DNA of 64,000 bases. Source: Nostoc carneum NIES-2107. Its GTDB lineage: Bacteria > Cyanobacteriota > Cyanobacteriia > Cyanobacteriales > Nostocaceae. Both the position numbers and the translations under genes were made by a program. The notes under the pieces are model-generated. The model made no database searches, was not told the origin of the DNA, and saw only the letters and a program-made list of their open reading frames with translations. Of this stretch, positions 1-9,491 are shown piece after piece. The first letter of the stretch is position 1. Every line of letters begins with the position of its first letter. The stretch lies in assembly GCA_002368155.1 (NCBI GenBank), contig AP018180.1, positions 248,001 to 312,000 of the forward strand. The letters run 5' to 3'.

Positions 1-1286
1 TACCCTACCCAAATTTGCTTGGCAAAGCCTACAGCTAGTCTGGCAAGTAAGACAGCAAACAAGCCCAAGGTTAAATAACCCCAGCGATAATGCCGAGATA
101 GCAAAACACCTACGCCCACGCTTAAAGGCACAATACCATAAGCAAGACGGCTCAGTGAGAGCGTACCCCCAGAAGCTAACAGTAAACCTATGCCGCAAAA
201 GCCATAGATTGTGGTGACTGGGGTGAGTTGCTTACGTAATCGCCACAAAATGAAGCCGCCACCCAATACTGTAAACAGGTTCAGGAAATTATTGATGAAT
301 TGTTCGTTAACCAGAAAGAAAAATATTCCCGCTAAAGCATACAATCCATAAAATACCTTGGACTCAATTAAGTATTTGCGGAAGCGCCATAAAGGATAAG
401 CGCTGACAAGTATGATGCTAAACAACAGAGGGTGCCAAGGATTTTTTACCCAAGCATCCTGCCAATTGGATGTTCCGATCGCAATTTCCATCACCATGTG
501 CCACCAACCTTGCCCATCAAACCCAAGGGAAGGTCGCCAGCCGCGTTGCGCTTGAATGAAGGCTAATGGGTGACCAAATTTAATCCAGCAAAAAAGGCTG
601 AATGACAGGATACCAATAGCAGTGGCAAAAGATGCAAAATAAGCGATCGCAGGTCTACGTTGTTTCCAAGATGCGATCGCCAATGCTGGAATCAGCGCCA
701 TACCCGTTGGGCGTGTGGCTGTAGCTAGTGCGCCCCACAAAGCTGTCCAGCGATATTGCTTTAAATCAAAAGCCCGCAAAGCCGCAGTACTCAACAATAA
801 ATACATCCCCTCTGTATAGACGACTCCGGTAAACATAGCTTGGGGACACCAAGCCATCACAGTAGTGACCCACTGCGCGGCGATGATTCCACAATGCTGC
901 TTCACCCAAAAGTAAACACAGTACAGGGCGGCGCAAAATGCGATGTTATTGATCAGCGTTCCTGCTAGTTCAAACGATAAGCCCAGCTTCATTAACAGCC
1001 AGATACTTAGGGGAAATAGGGGAAAGAAAGCCAAATTATGTTGGTTACCATCATCGACAAACTCATAGCCAGACGTGACTATTGAGCGATAATGTACGCT
1101 ATCCCAGGCATTCACAACTTCCCAACCAAAGTTAGGAGTTGTTCCGTCCGTTGGATCTGATAAATGTGGGGCTAGCAGCAGCATGGCTATGAAGATGAAA
1201 ATTCGGCTGAAACCCCAGACTGCTGCCGGAAAAATGAGTTCATTTTTCCATAAAGATTTTGCTATAAATATTTGAACTTTAGCCAT
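1..1286 (-). CDS. PIG-V-like membrane mannosyltransferase, 3' end cut by window
   Basis: The frame is open from an ATG at 1286 to the window edge, so about 428 codons are visible and the C-terminus is missing. The translation begins MAKVQIFIAKSLWKNELIF. It is strongly hydrophobic, with about ten predicted membrane segments separated by short loops. A luminal/periplasmic loop near residues 45-75 carries a WDSVHYRSI-GYEF motif. This resembles the acidic loop of dolichol-phosphate-mannose-dependent PIG-V/GT-C enzymes, where the Asp binds the metal or lipid-linked sugar. The likely role is transfer of a sugar from a polyprenyl-phosphate donor to an envelope acceptor; the acceptor is unknown. It is divergent from dxr across about 0.8 kb. 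The family call is made from the motif and topology only. Confidence 0.7.
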   Translation of the reverse strand, partial: MAKVQIFIAKSLWKNELIFPAAVWGFSRIFIFIAMLLLAPHLSDPTDGTTPNFGWEVVNAWDSVHYRSIVTSGYEFVDDGNQHNLAFFPLFPLSIWLLMKLGLSFELAGTLINNIAFCAALYCVYFWVKQHCGIIAAQWVTTVMAWCPQAMFTGVVYTEGMYLLLSTAALRAFDLKQYRWTALWGALATATRPTGMALIPALAIASWKQRRPAIAYFASFATAIGILSFSLFCWIKFGHPLAFIQAQRGWRPSLGFDGQGWWHMVMEIAIGTSNWQDAWVKNPWHPLLFSIILVSAYPLWRFRKYLIESKVFYGLYALAGIFFFLVNEQFINNFLNLFTVLGGGFILWRLRKQLTPVTTIYGFCGIGLLLASGGTLSLSRLAYGIVPLSVGVGVLLSRHYRWGYLTLGLFAVLLARLAVGFAKQIWVG

Positions 1287-2083
1287 AGACTTGAGTTTTC
1301 AACCGACTCCTTGATGCATCCTTTGAACTATGGCTACCATTCTAAAATTTCTAAGTATCATTCAACACCTCACACTCATCCACTCACTCAATTAATCAAC
1401 TGTAAAAGAAAAAGGCTTGTAATGTTATTAGCCTTTCTTAATCAGTAATAGCTGTCGGTTACTAATTGCACAAATTCTAGGCAATTATGATTAAATTTAT
1501 AGTATTTATATACACTGTTTTGAGCAATGCTCAGGAAGAATCAACTAGAGAGGGCTGTACAGAAGTCAAAGACACAGAGACGCAATCAATCAAGTCTGTA
1601 CTCAAGAGTCAAAAGTCAAAATTTCCGGCTAAAGTATATGTCTGAATTTTGAATTAAAAAGTGGCAGTGAATCAATCTGGGAATTTATTCAAATGATATT
1701 TCTTGATCCTCTCTGCTCCCTGCTAAGGTACTTCCAGAAATTAAATTATCCATTTAAGAGAGTGAAGACCATAATTGTATTCTTCCTCCTCTGAAGTGAA
1801 AATGCTGAGTTTTGAGTGCTGAGTTCTGAGTAAAAATTCCATTACAGCTTTCATGCAAGGCTTGTGAAATTTTTTTCATTGGGACTGCTTGCCAAAGCGA
1901 TCGCTTATTTGTTGAATGAGAAGCTTGTATTCTCCTGGTGCGGATATCAATAGGGCTGATAGCAGTATGACTTCTTAATCAAGAGTAGTTCTCTATCTTG
2001 AGTTGCATTGATTCTGCCAATGACTGTGATTAAGAGTCCTCAGCAATTTATAGTGAGAATTGTTTGTAAATCCTTAAACAATT
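1287..2083. other. Intergenic region between divergent genes
   Basis: About 800 bases without a convincing gene. It is AT-rich and contains one HIP1 site near 1898 and a short run of the 'gctgagttttgagtgctgagttctgag' type of intergenic repeat near 1803-1830. Both the leftward mannosyltransferase promoter and the rightward dxr promoter must lie here, but no clear -35/-10 pair stands out. Confidence 0.5.
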
Positions 2084-3280
2084 GTGAAAGCTATTACTCT
2101 TGTTGGTTCCACTGGCTCTATTGGTACTCAGACTTTAGATATTGTCTCCCAGTACCCAGATCAGTTTCGGATTGTAGGATTGGCAGCGGGGAGCAATGTA
2201 GAAATGTTAGCTGCTCAGATTCGGCAGTTTCGGCCGCAGATAGCAGCTATTTATGTAGAAGAAAAATTGCCAGCACTGCAAGCAGCAATCAAAGACCTTG
2301 ATCCGCAACCAATTCTTCTAGGTGGCGAAGCTGGGGTGATAGAAGTTGCTCGCTATGGTGATGCCGAAACTGTTGTGACCGGTATTGTTGGTTGTGCAGG
2401 TTTGCTACCAACAATTGCGGCGATTGAAGCAGGTAAAGATATTGCCTTAGCAAATAAAGAAACTCTCATTGCTGGTGGCCCTGTAGTTCTACCTTTAGTA
2501 GAAAAGCATGGAGTAAAATTGCTACCAGCAGACTCCGAACATTCTGCAATTTTTCAATGTCTCCAAGGTGTACCTAAAGGCGGTTTAAGAAAAATTTTAC
2601 TCACTGCTTCTGGCGGTGCTTTCCGAGACTGGGAAGTAGAAAAGTTAGCAGAAGTCACCGTTGCTGATGCCCTCAAGCATCCTAACTGGTCGATGGGGCG
2701 GAAAATCACAGTCGATTCTGCGACTTTGATGAATAAGGGTTTGGAAGTAATTGAAGCTCATTTTCTCTTTGGCATGGATTATGACCAAATTGAAATTGTG
2801 ATTCATCCCCAAAGTATTATTCACTCCCTGATTGAACTGCAAGATACTTCAGTATTAGCCCAACTTGGCTGGCCAGATATGCGCTTACCCCTACTGTATG
2901 CTTTATCTTGGCCCGATCGCATTTACACAGATTGGGAAAGACTGGATTTGGTAAAAGCAGGAAACTTAACCTTCCGCGAACCAGACCATCAAAAGTATCC
3001 TTGTATGCGGCTAGCTTATGCTGCGGGTCGCGCTGGCGGTTCCATGCCGGCTGTGTTAAACGCTGCCAACGAGCAAGCTGTGGCTTTATTTTTAGAAGAA
3101 AAAATTCGCTTTTTAGATATTCCCCGTTGTATTGAATCGGTGTGCGATCGCCATCAAAATGATAACTGTAAAAATCCCTCTTTAGATGACATTTTGGCAG
3201 CAGATAAATGGGCAAGGCAAGAAGTTTTAACAGCAACTGAAAATTTAACAACTCAATCGCGGGTAATTTCTCTGCGATAA
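2084..3280 (+). CDS. dxr: 1-deoxy-D-xylulose 5-phosphate reductoisomerase
   Basis: The enzyme converts DXP to 2-C-methyl-D-erythritol 4-phosphate with NADPH, the committed step of the MEP pathway that supplies carotenoids, phytol and quinone tails. The 398-residue length is normal for the family. The N-terminal Rossmann motif [10 protein letters not shown] (residues 8-17) binds NADPH. The [11 protein letters not shown] segment (about 151-161) and [14 protein letters not shown] (about 216-229) carry the metal- and substrate-binding residues. The start is GTG: upstream in-frame codons give no family-like sequence, and the Rossmann strand begins at once. A strong terminator follows the stop. The gene stands alone. 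Confidence 0.96.
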   Translation: MKAITLVGSTGSIGTQTLDIVSQYPDQFRIVGLAAGSNVEMLAAQIRQFRPQIAAIYVEEKLPALQAAIKDLDPQPILLGGEAGVIEVARYGDAETVVTGIVGCAGLLPTIAAIEAGKDIALANKETLIAGGPVVLPLVEKHGVKLLPADSEHSAIFQCLQGVPKGGLRKILLTASGGAFRDWEVEKLAEVTVADALKHPNWSMGRKITVDSATLMNKGLEVIEAHFLFGMDYDQIEIVIHPQSIIHSLIELQDTSVLAQLGWPDMRLPLLYALSWPDRIYTDWERLDLVKAGNLTFREPDHQKYPCMRLAYAAGRAGGSMPAVLNAANEQAVALFLEEKIRFLDIPRCIESVCDRHQNDNCKNPSLDDILAADKWARQEVLTATENLTTQSRVISLR

Positions 3281-3286
3281 ATTATT

Positions 3287-3325
3287 AAACCCAACAAAGC
3301 AATTTTGGTTTTGTTGGGTTTTTTT
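3287..3325 (+). terminator. Rho-independent terminator of dxr
   Basis: AAACCCAACAAA and TTTGTTGGGTTT form a 12-bp stem around a loop of about 11 bases, followed directly by a T run. It begins 6 bases after the dxr stop. Confidence 0.9.
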
Positions 3326-3364
3326 GGTAATGGGTAATTGGTAATTGGTAATGGGTAATTGGTA
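3325..3364. repeat. STRR-type heptanucleotide repeat (GGTAATT/GGGTAAT)
   Basis: Five to six tandem 7-base units of the GGTAATK type fill the gap between the dxr terminator and the convergent antiporter gene. Short tandemly repeated repetitive sequences of this kind are characteristic of heterocystous cyanobacteria. Confidence 0.8.
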
Positions 3365-3388
3365 CAAACACCAAACACTAAATACTTT

Positions 3389-4948
3389 TCAGTCTCCCTT
3401 TTGTAAAACTTCCTGAAGCATAGGCGCGAGTTCTTTACTTAAGCGACCAGAACGCACAAATTCCGCGTAGGTGTCTGCCTCAATAGAGAAAAGTTCTCCG
3501 CGCAACTGTTCAAATATAAAGCTTTTTAGGTTGGGATATTCATTTTGTAATTTGTCTATTTCTCCTTGTAAATCTTCAAGTTCACCTTTAATTAATGCCT
3601 CTTGATAACGGTAAAATTCTGGGTCTATACCTGGACGCTGATCGGTTTGCAGGTGTTGCAGAACTCGTTCTAAAGCTACATGACGAGCCGATAATTCTAA
3701 ATAGCGATCGCGTAAGGGCGCGTCGCCTAAAAGATTGAGTTTTTGCAATAAAGGTTTAATCGTTAGTCCTTGAACTAACAAAGTAAATAGAACTACTCCA
3801 AATACTGTAGCGATAATTTTTTCTCGCTCTGGCAATATTGCTGGTACGCTCAATGCTAAAGCTATAGAAACAGAACCGCGCAATCCTCCCCACCACAAGA
3901 TAGTTTGGTCAGGTAAAGAAATTTCTGAGTTAGTCAGTTTTGTACTTAATTTGCTGAGAAGATAAATCGCAATTAATCGCATCAAAATCATTGCTGCAAG
4001 TGTGATAGCAATGATGTGGAGGTTTGCTGCCAAACTTGTAAAGTGAATTTGGTCGCCAATCAATAGAAATACTATTGAGTTAACAAAAAAAGCTAAGAAT
4101 TCCCAAAATTCAGAAACAATAATTCGGGTACGGGGATTCATACCGATGCGAGAGCCAAAGTTACCCAAAATTAAGCTTGTAGTTACTACCCCAATTACCC
4201 CAGAACCCCCTAAGTCTTCAATAATTAGGTAAGTTCCGTAAGCTGAAACTAGAGTTAAAGATTGTTCTACTAAAGGTAAATCGAAGCGTTGAGTCAGGTA
4301 AGAAATACCAAACCCAATGAGACTTCCTACTGCTACACCAATACCAATAACTTTCAAAAGCTGTAACAAAATTGCTTGGATTTCTAATTCTGCATTTCCT
4401 AAAGGTAATGCCACTAAAAAACCAAAAGCTACTACCGCCATACCATCATTAAATAAGCTTTCGCCTTCCATGAGAGTGACAAGTCGGCTGCTTACTCCCA
4501 ATTCTCGAAACACAGCAGTGACAGAAACCGGATCGGTAGCCGACAAACTCGCCCCAATCAGCAACGCTGTAGTTAAAGATAAGCCAGCAAATTGATTGAG
4601 ACCTATTGCCACCCCCACAATAGAAATCACTACTCCCAAAACTGCATATAAGCAAATTGGCAGCAAATCGCGCTTCAAATCAGACCATTTCAAATTCCAC
4701 GCAGCTTCAAATAGTAAGGGTGGTAAAAATATTAATAAAATCAATTGCGGCGAAAGGTTGACTAAGCGAATATCCGCAAATGCCAAACCCAATCCCACAA
4801 TTACTAGTAACAAGGTATAAGGTATCTGGCGAAACCAGCTAAATATTTGCGGTAGGGTTGCTACTCCTAAAGAGACTGACAGTACTAAAAGAAATTGCTT
4901 TAAGTTAGCTGTAATAACTTGTTCAGCAATTGCTGGTTCAAGCGTCAT
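3389..4948 (-). CDS. CPA1-family Na+(K+)/H+ antiporter, NhaP type
   Basis: A monovalent cation:proton antiporter of the cytoplasmic membrane, for salt and pH homeostasis. The 519-residue protein has about 12 hydrophobic segments (residues 15-410). The core carries the NhaP signature GASLSATDPVSVTAVFRELG (about 131-150), whose Asp of the ATDP motif is the ion-binding residue. This is followed by EGESLFNDGMAVVAF (about 161-175). A second conserved stretch WWGGLRGSVSIALALS (about 345-360) also fits. The last 100 residues are hydrophilic and probably helical, a cytoplasmic regulatory tail. A paralogue lies at the far end of the window (62652-64000). The gene is convergent with dxr and divergent from the DUF389 gene. 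The exact ion cannot be read from the sequence. Confidence 0.9.
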   Translation of the reverse strand: MTLEPAIAEQVITANLKQFLLVLSVSLGVATLPQIFSWFRQIPYTLLLVIVGLGLAFADIRLVNLSPQLILLIFLPPLLFEAAWNLKWSDLKRDLLPICLYAVLGVVISIVGVAIGLNQFAGLSLTTALLIGASLSATDPVSVTAVFRELGVSSRLVTLMEGESLFNDGMAVVAFGFLVALPLGNAELEIQAILLQLLKVIGIGVAVGSLIGFGISYLTQRFDLPLVEQSLTLVSAYGTYLIIEDLGGSGVIGVVTTSLILGNFGSRIGMNPRTRIIVSEFWEFLAFFVNSIVFLLIGDQIHFTSLAANLHIIAITLAAMILMRLIAIYLLSKLSTKLTNSEISLPDQTILWWGGLRGSVSIALALSVPAILPEREKIIATVFGVVLFTLLVQGLTIKPLLQKLNLLGDAPLRDRYLELSARHVALERVLQHLQTDQRPGIDPEFYRYQEALIKGELEDLQGEIDKLQNEYPNLKSFIFEQLRGELFSIEADTYAEFVRSGRLSKELAPMLQEVLQKGD

Positions 4949-5057
4949 AAAGAAAATCCTGGTAAAGTGTTTTACTTACTCTGCATCTGACCATTTCTAG
5001 ATGACATCAGTCAAATATAGGATTTTAATAAACCAATGACTAAAAATTCACCTTTTC

Positions 5058-5063
5058 AGGAGG
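5058..5063 (+). promoter_or_regulatory. Perfect Shine-Dalgarno AGGAGG that decides the DUF389 start
   Basis: AGGAGG abuts an ATG (5064) with zero spacing, which is too close for initiation. It sits 6 bases from an in-frame TTG at 5070, which is optimal. The TTG is therefore the more likely start. Confidence 0.6.
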
Positions 5064-5069
5064 ATGGTC

Positions 5070-6074
5070 TTGGGTAATAACATTCGAGACCGCTTTAAAA
5101 ATTTTCGTCGCCAAGGATCTCAACCAGAGCAACTCCAAAAAATCCAAACGGATTTGCTGGCGGAATCAACCTTAGACGCATCCTACCTAACTTTGATTGT
5201 GGGTTCCTGCGCGATCGCTACTTTTGGTTTATTGTCCAATAGTAGCGCTGTCATTATCGGTGCGATGATTATCGCACCCCTGATGTTACCGATTAGGGGA
5301 TTAGCTTTCGGTGCTTTAGAAGGTAATGTGATTCTCTTCCGCAAAGGGATCATAGCTGTGGTGCTGGGTACGTTTATTGCGGTAGTCATGGCTTGCAGCC
5401 TGGGAATGCTTGTGCCTATACCCAGCTATGGTAGTGAAGTGCTAGCCCGTTCTGAACCCACGCTATTAGATTTAGGCATTGCTGTAGCAGCAGGTGGTAT
5501 TAGTGGCTACGCCAAAGTTGAGCCAAAAATTTCTGGTAGTGTGGCGGGAACTGCGATCGCAGTCGCACTGATGCCGCCTATCTGTGTGATTGGTTTAGGC
5601 TTGGCGCAAGGCAACTGGTCACTGAGTATAGGCGCAACCCTGCTTTACCTCACCAACTTATTAGGGATTACTTTATCCTGTATGCTGACATTCTTGGTAG
5701 CAGGATATACATCTTTCTCCCGTGCCCGTCGTCCTCTCATTTGGACATTAGCTTTAACCGCAGTCTTGGTCATTCCTTTAGGTGTCAGCTTTGCTCGACT
5801 TGTACGACAAGGGCAATTGGAAATGAGCTTACGCAGAGCATTATTGAATAGAACTATCACCTTTCAACGCTTACGCTTAATTAACAGTAATACCAACTGG
5901 CTAGCAAATCCGCCAGAAGTTCGTTTAATTGTGCGATCGCAAGAACCAGTCACACCTAGACAAGTGAAGTTATTAGAAAACTTTATTGAGCGCGAAATGG
6001 GTCAATCCTTCACCCTAATTTTTGAAGTTGGTCAGGTAGAAGAAGTTCGCGCAGAAAATAGCCAAGCGAAATAA
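5070..6074 (+). CDS. DUF389 (TIGR00341-type) multi-pass membrane protein
   Basis: Membrane protein of unknown biochemical function, about 334 residues from the TTG preferred here (336 from the ATG at 5064). After a hydrophilic N-terminus of about 35 residues comes the family core: SYLTLIVGSCAIATFGLLSN, then SSAVIIGAMIIAPLMLPIRG. In all about six to seven membrane segments are visible up to residue 250. The last 80 residues are soluble and look like the family's C-terminal alpha/beta domain. Family members are often annotated as 'hydrophobic domain protein'; no transport substrate is established. It is divergent from the antiporter at 3389-4948 across a gap of about 115 bases. Confidence 0.85.
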   Translation: MGNNIRDRFKNFRRQGSQPEQLQKIQTDLLAESTLDASYLTLIVGSCAIATFGLLSNSSAVIIGAMIIAPLMLPIRGLAFGALEGNVILFRKGIIAVVLGTFIAVVMACSLGMLVPIPSYGSEVLARSEPTLLDLGIAVAAGGISGYAKVEPKISGSVAGTAIAVALMPPICVIGLGLAQGNWSLSIGATLLYLTNLLGITLSCMLTFLVAGYTSFSRARRPLIWTLALTAVLVIPLGVSFARLVRQGQLEMSLRRALLNRTITFQRLRLINSNTNWLANPPEVRLIVRSQEPVTPRQVKLLENFIEREMGQSFTLIFEVGQVEEVRAENSQAK

Positions 6075-6090
6075 TAGTATTTTCAGAATT

Positions 6091-6114
6091 GTAGAGACGC
6101 GATTCATCGCGTCT
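6091..6114. repeat. Palindromic interspersed repeat, copy 1 (GTAGAGACGCG type)
   Basis: A perfect 20-bp palindrome, AGACGCGATTCATCGCGTCT, preceded by GTAG. The same sequence recurs at 19356-19379. It is a REP-like element of Nostoc-type genomes. Confidence 0.8.
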
Positions 6115-6146
6115 GTACAAGAGTCAAAAGTCAAGGATTATTTTTT

Positions 6147-6184
6147 CCCAATCCCCAATCCCCAATCCCCAATCCCCAATCCCC
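6147..6184. repeat. STRR1-type repeat, CCCCAAT x5
   Basis: Five uninterrupted CCCCAAT heptamers lie immediately downstream of the leftward gene ending at 6187. This matches the CCCCRRT class of cyanobacterial short tandem repeats. Confidence 0.9.
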
Positions 6185-6186
6185 AC

Positions 6187-9100
6187 CTATACTTCCTGCG
6201 TAATTTTAGGATTTTGCAACTGATATTTCGCCATCAAATTTTTAACCTGAGCTACTACCAGGGGATGTTTGTCTTTTTGCAGCTGGGGAAGTAGTTCTAA
6301 AACAACACGGCGTGAAACTACGCTGAGATAGGTAATTGCAGCTTCCCTGACAAAGCCTGTGGGATGGCGCAAAGAAATCATGATTTCGGGAATTGTCAGC
6401 CGGATATGGCTAACTTTAGCAAAATGGAAACAGCAAGCTAAACACCAGTCCGATAGGAAGTTGGACAACATTAATAAGCGACGCAGGCGATCGCTAATGG
6501 ACATTTTTTCATATTCTCCTAACCCAGCTGCGCCCAGAAGATAAAGTTTTTCTTCAGGCGATCGCCGATCTAACATATTCAGCAACAATGTTTTGCAAGG
6601 TAAATTTATCGTATGGTCTAAAATTTCTAAGCCTCGTGCTAAATTTGTGCCGGAATCAGACCGGAGATTAAAGGCTGCGGCTTGCATTTTATCTGGGGAA
6701 TAGAGCAGCTTTAATAACAGTACGATTCTTTCTCTCACATCTATTTCTAACTCTGCTAGGGAGCGTTGCAGTAAGTCAAAAACTACTTTCGATTGCTCAT
6801 CTGCGCTAGTTTGTTGTTTAGTAAAGTCTATAAAAGCTGCATAGATTTCGCCTAAAAATTTTAATTCCTGTTCAATAAAAATTCCCACTCTACCTTCATA
6901 AAATCTATCTTCTAAACTCTGAATTTCTGGTTGTTTATGTATTTTCAATAAGCTACGCAAAATATGATATCTGGTAGCACCCCAAGATTGTTCTAAGTTT
7001 TGCCATAAACAATCTACGGCTTCCGCAGTGCCTATTTGACCAATAGTACGCCAAGCGTACATCCTCACTATTTCTGGTTTGTAATTATTAGTAGCCAACT
7101 GCAACAGCATTTCTAGAGCTTCATTTTCTAGTTTCACTAAAGCACTCATTGCTGTGTTGCGGGTGGATTTATAGTACAGTGCGGCTAATAGTGCTGAATA
7201 GTATTCTTCTAAGCGAGTAGAGGCAATCATTTCTAAAACCGCACAACGTACCCGTAAGGATTCATCTTGCAATAAATTTGGGATATGAATCCGCAATGCT
7301 TGCAAATAAACTGCTTCTCTTAAGGCTTTAACTCCATTCACCCGTTCCCGTTCTAGTTTATGAGTGAGCATTCTCCGCATAGTTGTGGTAGCTGCTACCT
7401 TTTGCATTGGTGTTCCTTGACGCAAAAGTAAAGCGGCGGCTGTAGCACGAATGAGCGAGTGTTGTCGGGGATTGAGATAGTCTTCTAATAAAGCTAAATT
7501 AGGATGTGGTTCAGCCAGCCAAACGTAGCGCAAAGCTAAAGCAAATACTTCTGGGGTAACGCGCTGTTCAGAATATTCTAATAAAGGCTTTACATCAGGT
7601 AAATATTTAGGATTGGCCTCAGCCATCAGCATGACTTCCAAACTTTGACATTGTAAATCTGGAGGTAACTTGATGAGCAGAGGTGCTAAAACTTCGACTG
7701 CACCCTGGAGGTCAATTTGGGTTAAAAGTTCAATACAAGAGCGTTTATCTGCTAAACTGCCTTTTTCTTCTAAAGCTTTGACTACACCTTGTTGCAGTAC
7801 CCGTAACCCGACATTTGTAGCACTTAGCTCTCCCCGATCTGCACTCAGAACTAATAAATCGACATAGTGCGATCGCAGTAACATCACTACTTTTAAACAG
7901 ATAGCAGCTACGATGACTGTTTCAGCAATAAATACCCACTTTCGTAACTCTTGGGGGACATACTGCGCGGAGAATAATAATGTCAGAAAAATGATTACAC
8001 CAGCCAAACCAGTAGCGATCGCATCTGCTGTTCCTCCTGATAATATCTGCGTTCTGTTGCGAATGCGTTCGGGGATTGGTTGGTACAGTACTGGCCCGCT
8101 ACTCATAATAAAGGTGTAGCGCAACAGTTCATCGCAGAATTTGAGAATGATTAACCCCCAGAAAAAGCTGGAGAATTGCATTGTGGGAAATAAATTGAAT
8201 AAAGCAATCCCACCAGGTATGAAACAGCCTACTGTAATTGGTAACAACGCCGCAGCAAAAAATACTCCAATCCTTTCAATTAAGCGGCTGGAAATAAACC
8301 ACTGTGTCATCAACTCACACAGTCCTACCATCCCACCAAATAAACCTAAGAAACTTGCCAGTTCTTTCTCGTCAAAATTAGATTTCAGTTCGCGCAGATA
8401 TTGAAAATCGATTAACAATCCCAGTACTTGCAACAGACCAACAAATGCAAACAATTGCCAAATATAAACTTTGAGTGGTTCTTTGAGGCGATGGTGCCTA
8501 GAAGTTTCTTCTGGAGCTTGTAGTCGCTGTGGTGCGTCGGGAAAGGAAGTGCGATAGTGATGACTCAGATATAAAAGAATTACTGAGCCGACAATAATTA
8601 CTGCACAAGCGATAACAATCACTTTACTGAGCTTGGCATATTGCAGTAGCCACGGCAAACTAAAACCGCTAATCACATCAGCTACTAACAAACCGCTGCT
8701 TACCAGTGGATAGGTGCGTTTAATCTCGCGAATATTAAATAGTTGATTAGCGACTATAGAAGTATTTAGGTCATTGACTACATAAAGTGCGTCTACCCAT
8801 AAACGCATTAAAAATACAATAACTACCGTTAAATAGGAAATATGTATTTCCCAATGTAAAAATACTAATAAAACTAATGGCGTAACCATGCAAGGTGCGA
8901 TCGCCACAATCACCCAGCGCAAGGGAAATATCTTTTGTAGCCAAGAATATAAAACAACCAGCCCAAAACCGATGACTGCGCTGGCAATATACATTAAAGG
9001 CAGCGGATCGGCTCCATATTCATCTAAAAACAGCGCTACTGTACTGTCTTCAGCCCACCGTAAACCTACAGATACAGTTGTATAAAAAGCAAACATCATC

Positions 9101-9198
9101 CATGTCCGTTCGCTTTCCTCAGGCCGGAGATTTAACCACTGTAGCAGCCGTGCCACAGCGCCTCTATTTGTAGGCAACCAGTTATTTTTCTGTTCCAT
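6187..9198 (-). CDS. ATP/ADP-translocase-like or MFS-type membrane domain fused to HEAT repeats
   Basis: A 1003-residue protein in two halves. Residues about 30-440 hold some 11-12 hydrophobic segments in a layout like the nucleotide-exchange (Tlc/NTT) branch of the major facilitator fold. An example is the start RTWMMFAFYTTVSVGLRWAE and a later GGTADAIATGLAGVIIF. Residues about 470-1000 are soluble and made of helical pairs of HEAT type, such as LLLRQGTPMQKVAATTTMRR and RVRCAVLEMIAS. Related cyanobacterial proteins carry the same fusion, but no substrate is known, and the usual charged residues of true ATP/ADP exchangers cannot be confirmed by eye. The HEAT tail suggests a cytoplasmic protein-binding scaffold. 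The neighbours (DUF389, infC) give no functional hint. Confidence 0.65.
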   Translation of the reverse strand: MEQKNNWLPTNRGAVARLLQWLNLRPEESERTWMMFAFYTTVSVGLRWAEDSTVALFLDEYGADPLPLMYIASAVIGFGLVVLYSWLQKIFPLRWVIVAIAPCMVTPLVLLVFLHWEIHISYLTVVIVFLMRLWVDALYVVNDLNTSIVANQLFNIREIKRTYPLVSSGLLVADVISGFSLPWLLQYAKLSKVIVIACAVIIVGSVILLYLSHHYRTSFPDAPQRLQAPEETSRHHRLKEPLKVYIWQLFAFVGLLQVLGLLIDFQYLRELKSNFDEKELASFLGLFGGMVGLCELMTQWFISSRLIERIGVFFAAALLPITVGCFIPGGIALFNLFPTMQFSSFFWGLIILKFCDELLRYTFIMSSGPVLYQPIPERIRNRTQILSGGTADAIATGLAGVIIFLTLLFSAQYVPQELRKWVFIAETVIVAAICLKVVMLLRSHYVDLLVLSADRGELSATNVGLRVLQQGVVKALEEKGSLADKRSCIELLTQIDLQGAVEVLAPLLIKLPPDLQCQSLEVMLMAEANPKYLPDVKPLLEYSEQRVTPEVFALALRYVWLAEPHPNLALLEDYLNPRQHSLIRATAAALLLRQGTPMQKVAATTTMRRMLTHKLERERVNGVKALREAVYLQALRIHIPNLLQDESLRVRCAVLEMIASTRLEEYYSALLAALYYKSTRNTAMSALVKLENEALEMLLQLATNNYKPEIVRMYAWRTIGQIGTAEAVDCLWQNLEQSWGATRYHILRSLLKIHKQPEIQSLEDRFYEGRVGIFIEQELKFLGEIYAAFIDFTKQQTSADEQSKVVFDLLQRSLAELEIDVRERIVLLLKLLYSPDKMQAAAFNLRSDSGTNLARGLEILDHTINLPCKTLLLNMLDRRSPEEKLYLLGAAGLGEYEKMSISDRLRRLLMLSNFLSDWCLACCFHFAKVSHIRLTIPEIMISLRHPTGFVREAAITYLSVVSRRVVLELLPQLQKDKHPLVVAQVKNLMAKYQLQNPKITQEV

Positions 9199-9273
9199 TT
9201 AGTTTTACTTTCTGGTAGTTTTATCGCGTATTGGGTAATGGGTGTTGGGTGTTTGGTGTTTGTCTCCCTCGTC

Positions 9274-9326
9274 TCCCCAGTCCCCAGTCACCAATCCCCA
9301 GTCACCAATCCCCAGTCACCAATCCC
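9274..9326. repeat. STRR1-type repeat, CCCCAGT/CACCAAT alternating
   Basis: Heptamers CCCCAGT and CACCAAT alternate as a 14-base unit repeated about three times, downstream of the infC terminator. Confidence 0.85.
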
Positions 9327-9357
9327 TGACCAACAGAACTTACCTAGAAATGGCAAA

Positions 9358-9404
9358 AGTCCTGAACGACTGAGTATTAGTTTTCCCACTCAGTATTCAG
9401 GACT
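9358..9404 (-). terminator. Rho-independent terminator of infC
   Basis: Two stacked stems are present. AGTCCTGA pairs with TCAGGACT, and ACTGAGT with ACTCAGT. Read leftward, the hairpin is followed by TTTTG. It lies about 90 bases after the infC stop. Confidence 0.75.
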
Positions 9405-9491
9405 ATCATCTTTGAATAAATTTTACCGACTTATATGTCGAGGTGAAATCTTCAGTTGTAATTTATACTTTTGGATAAAACAGCTGGAAGA

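Noticed and set aside
2008-2301. Rightward 97-codon ORF overlapping dxr
   Set aside because: Out of frame with dxr over most of its length and without family features.
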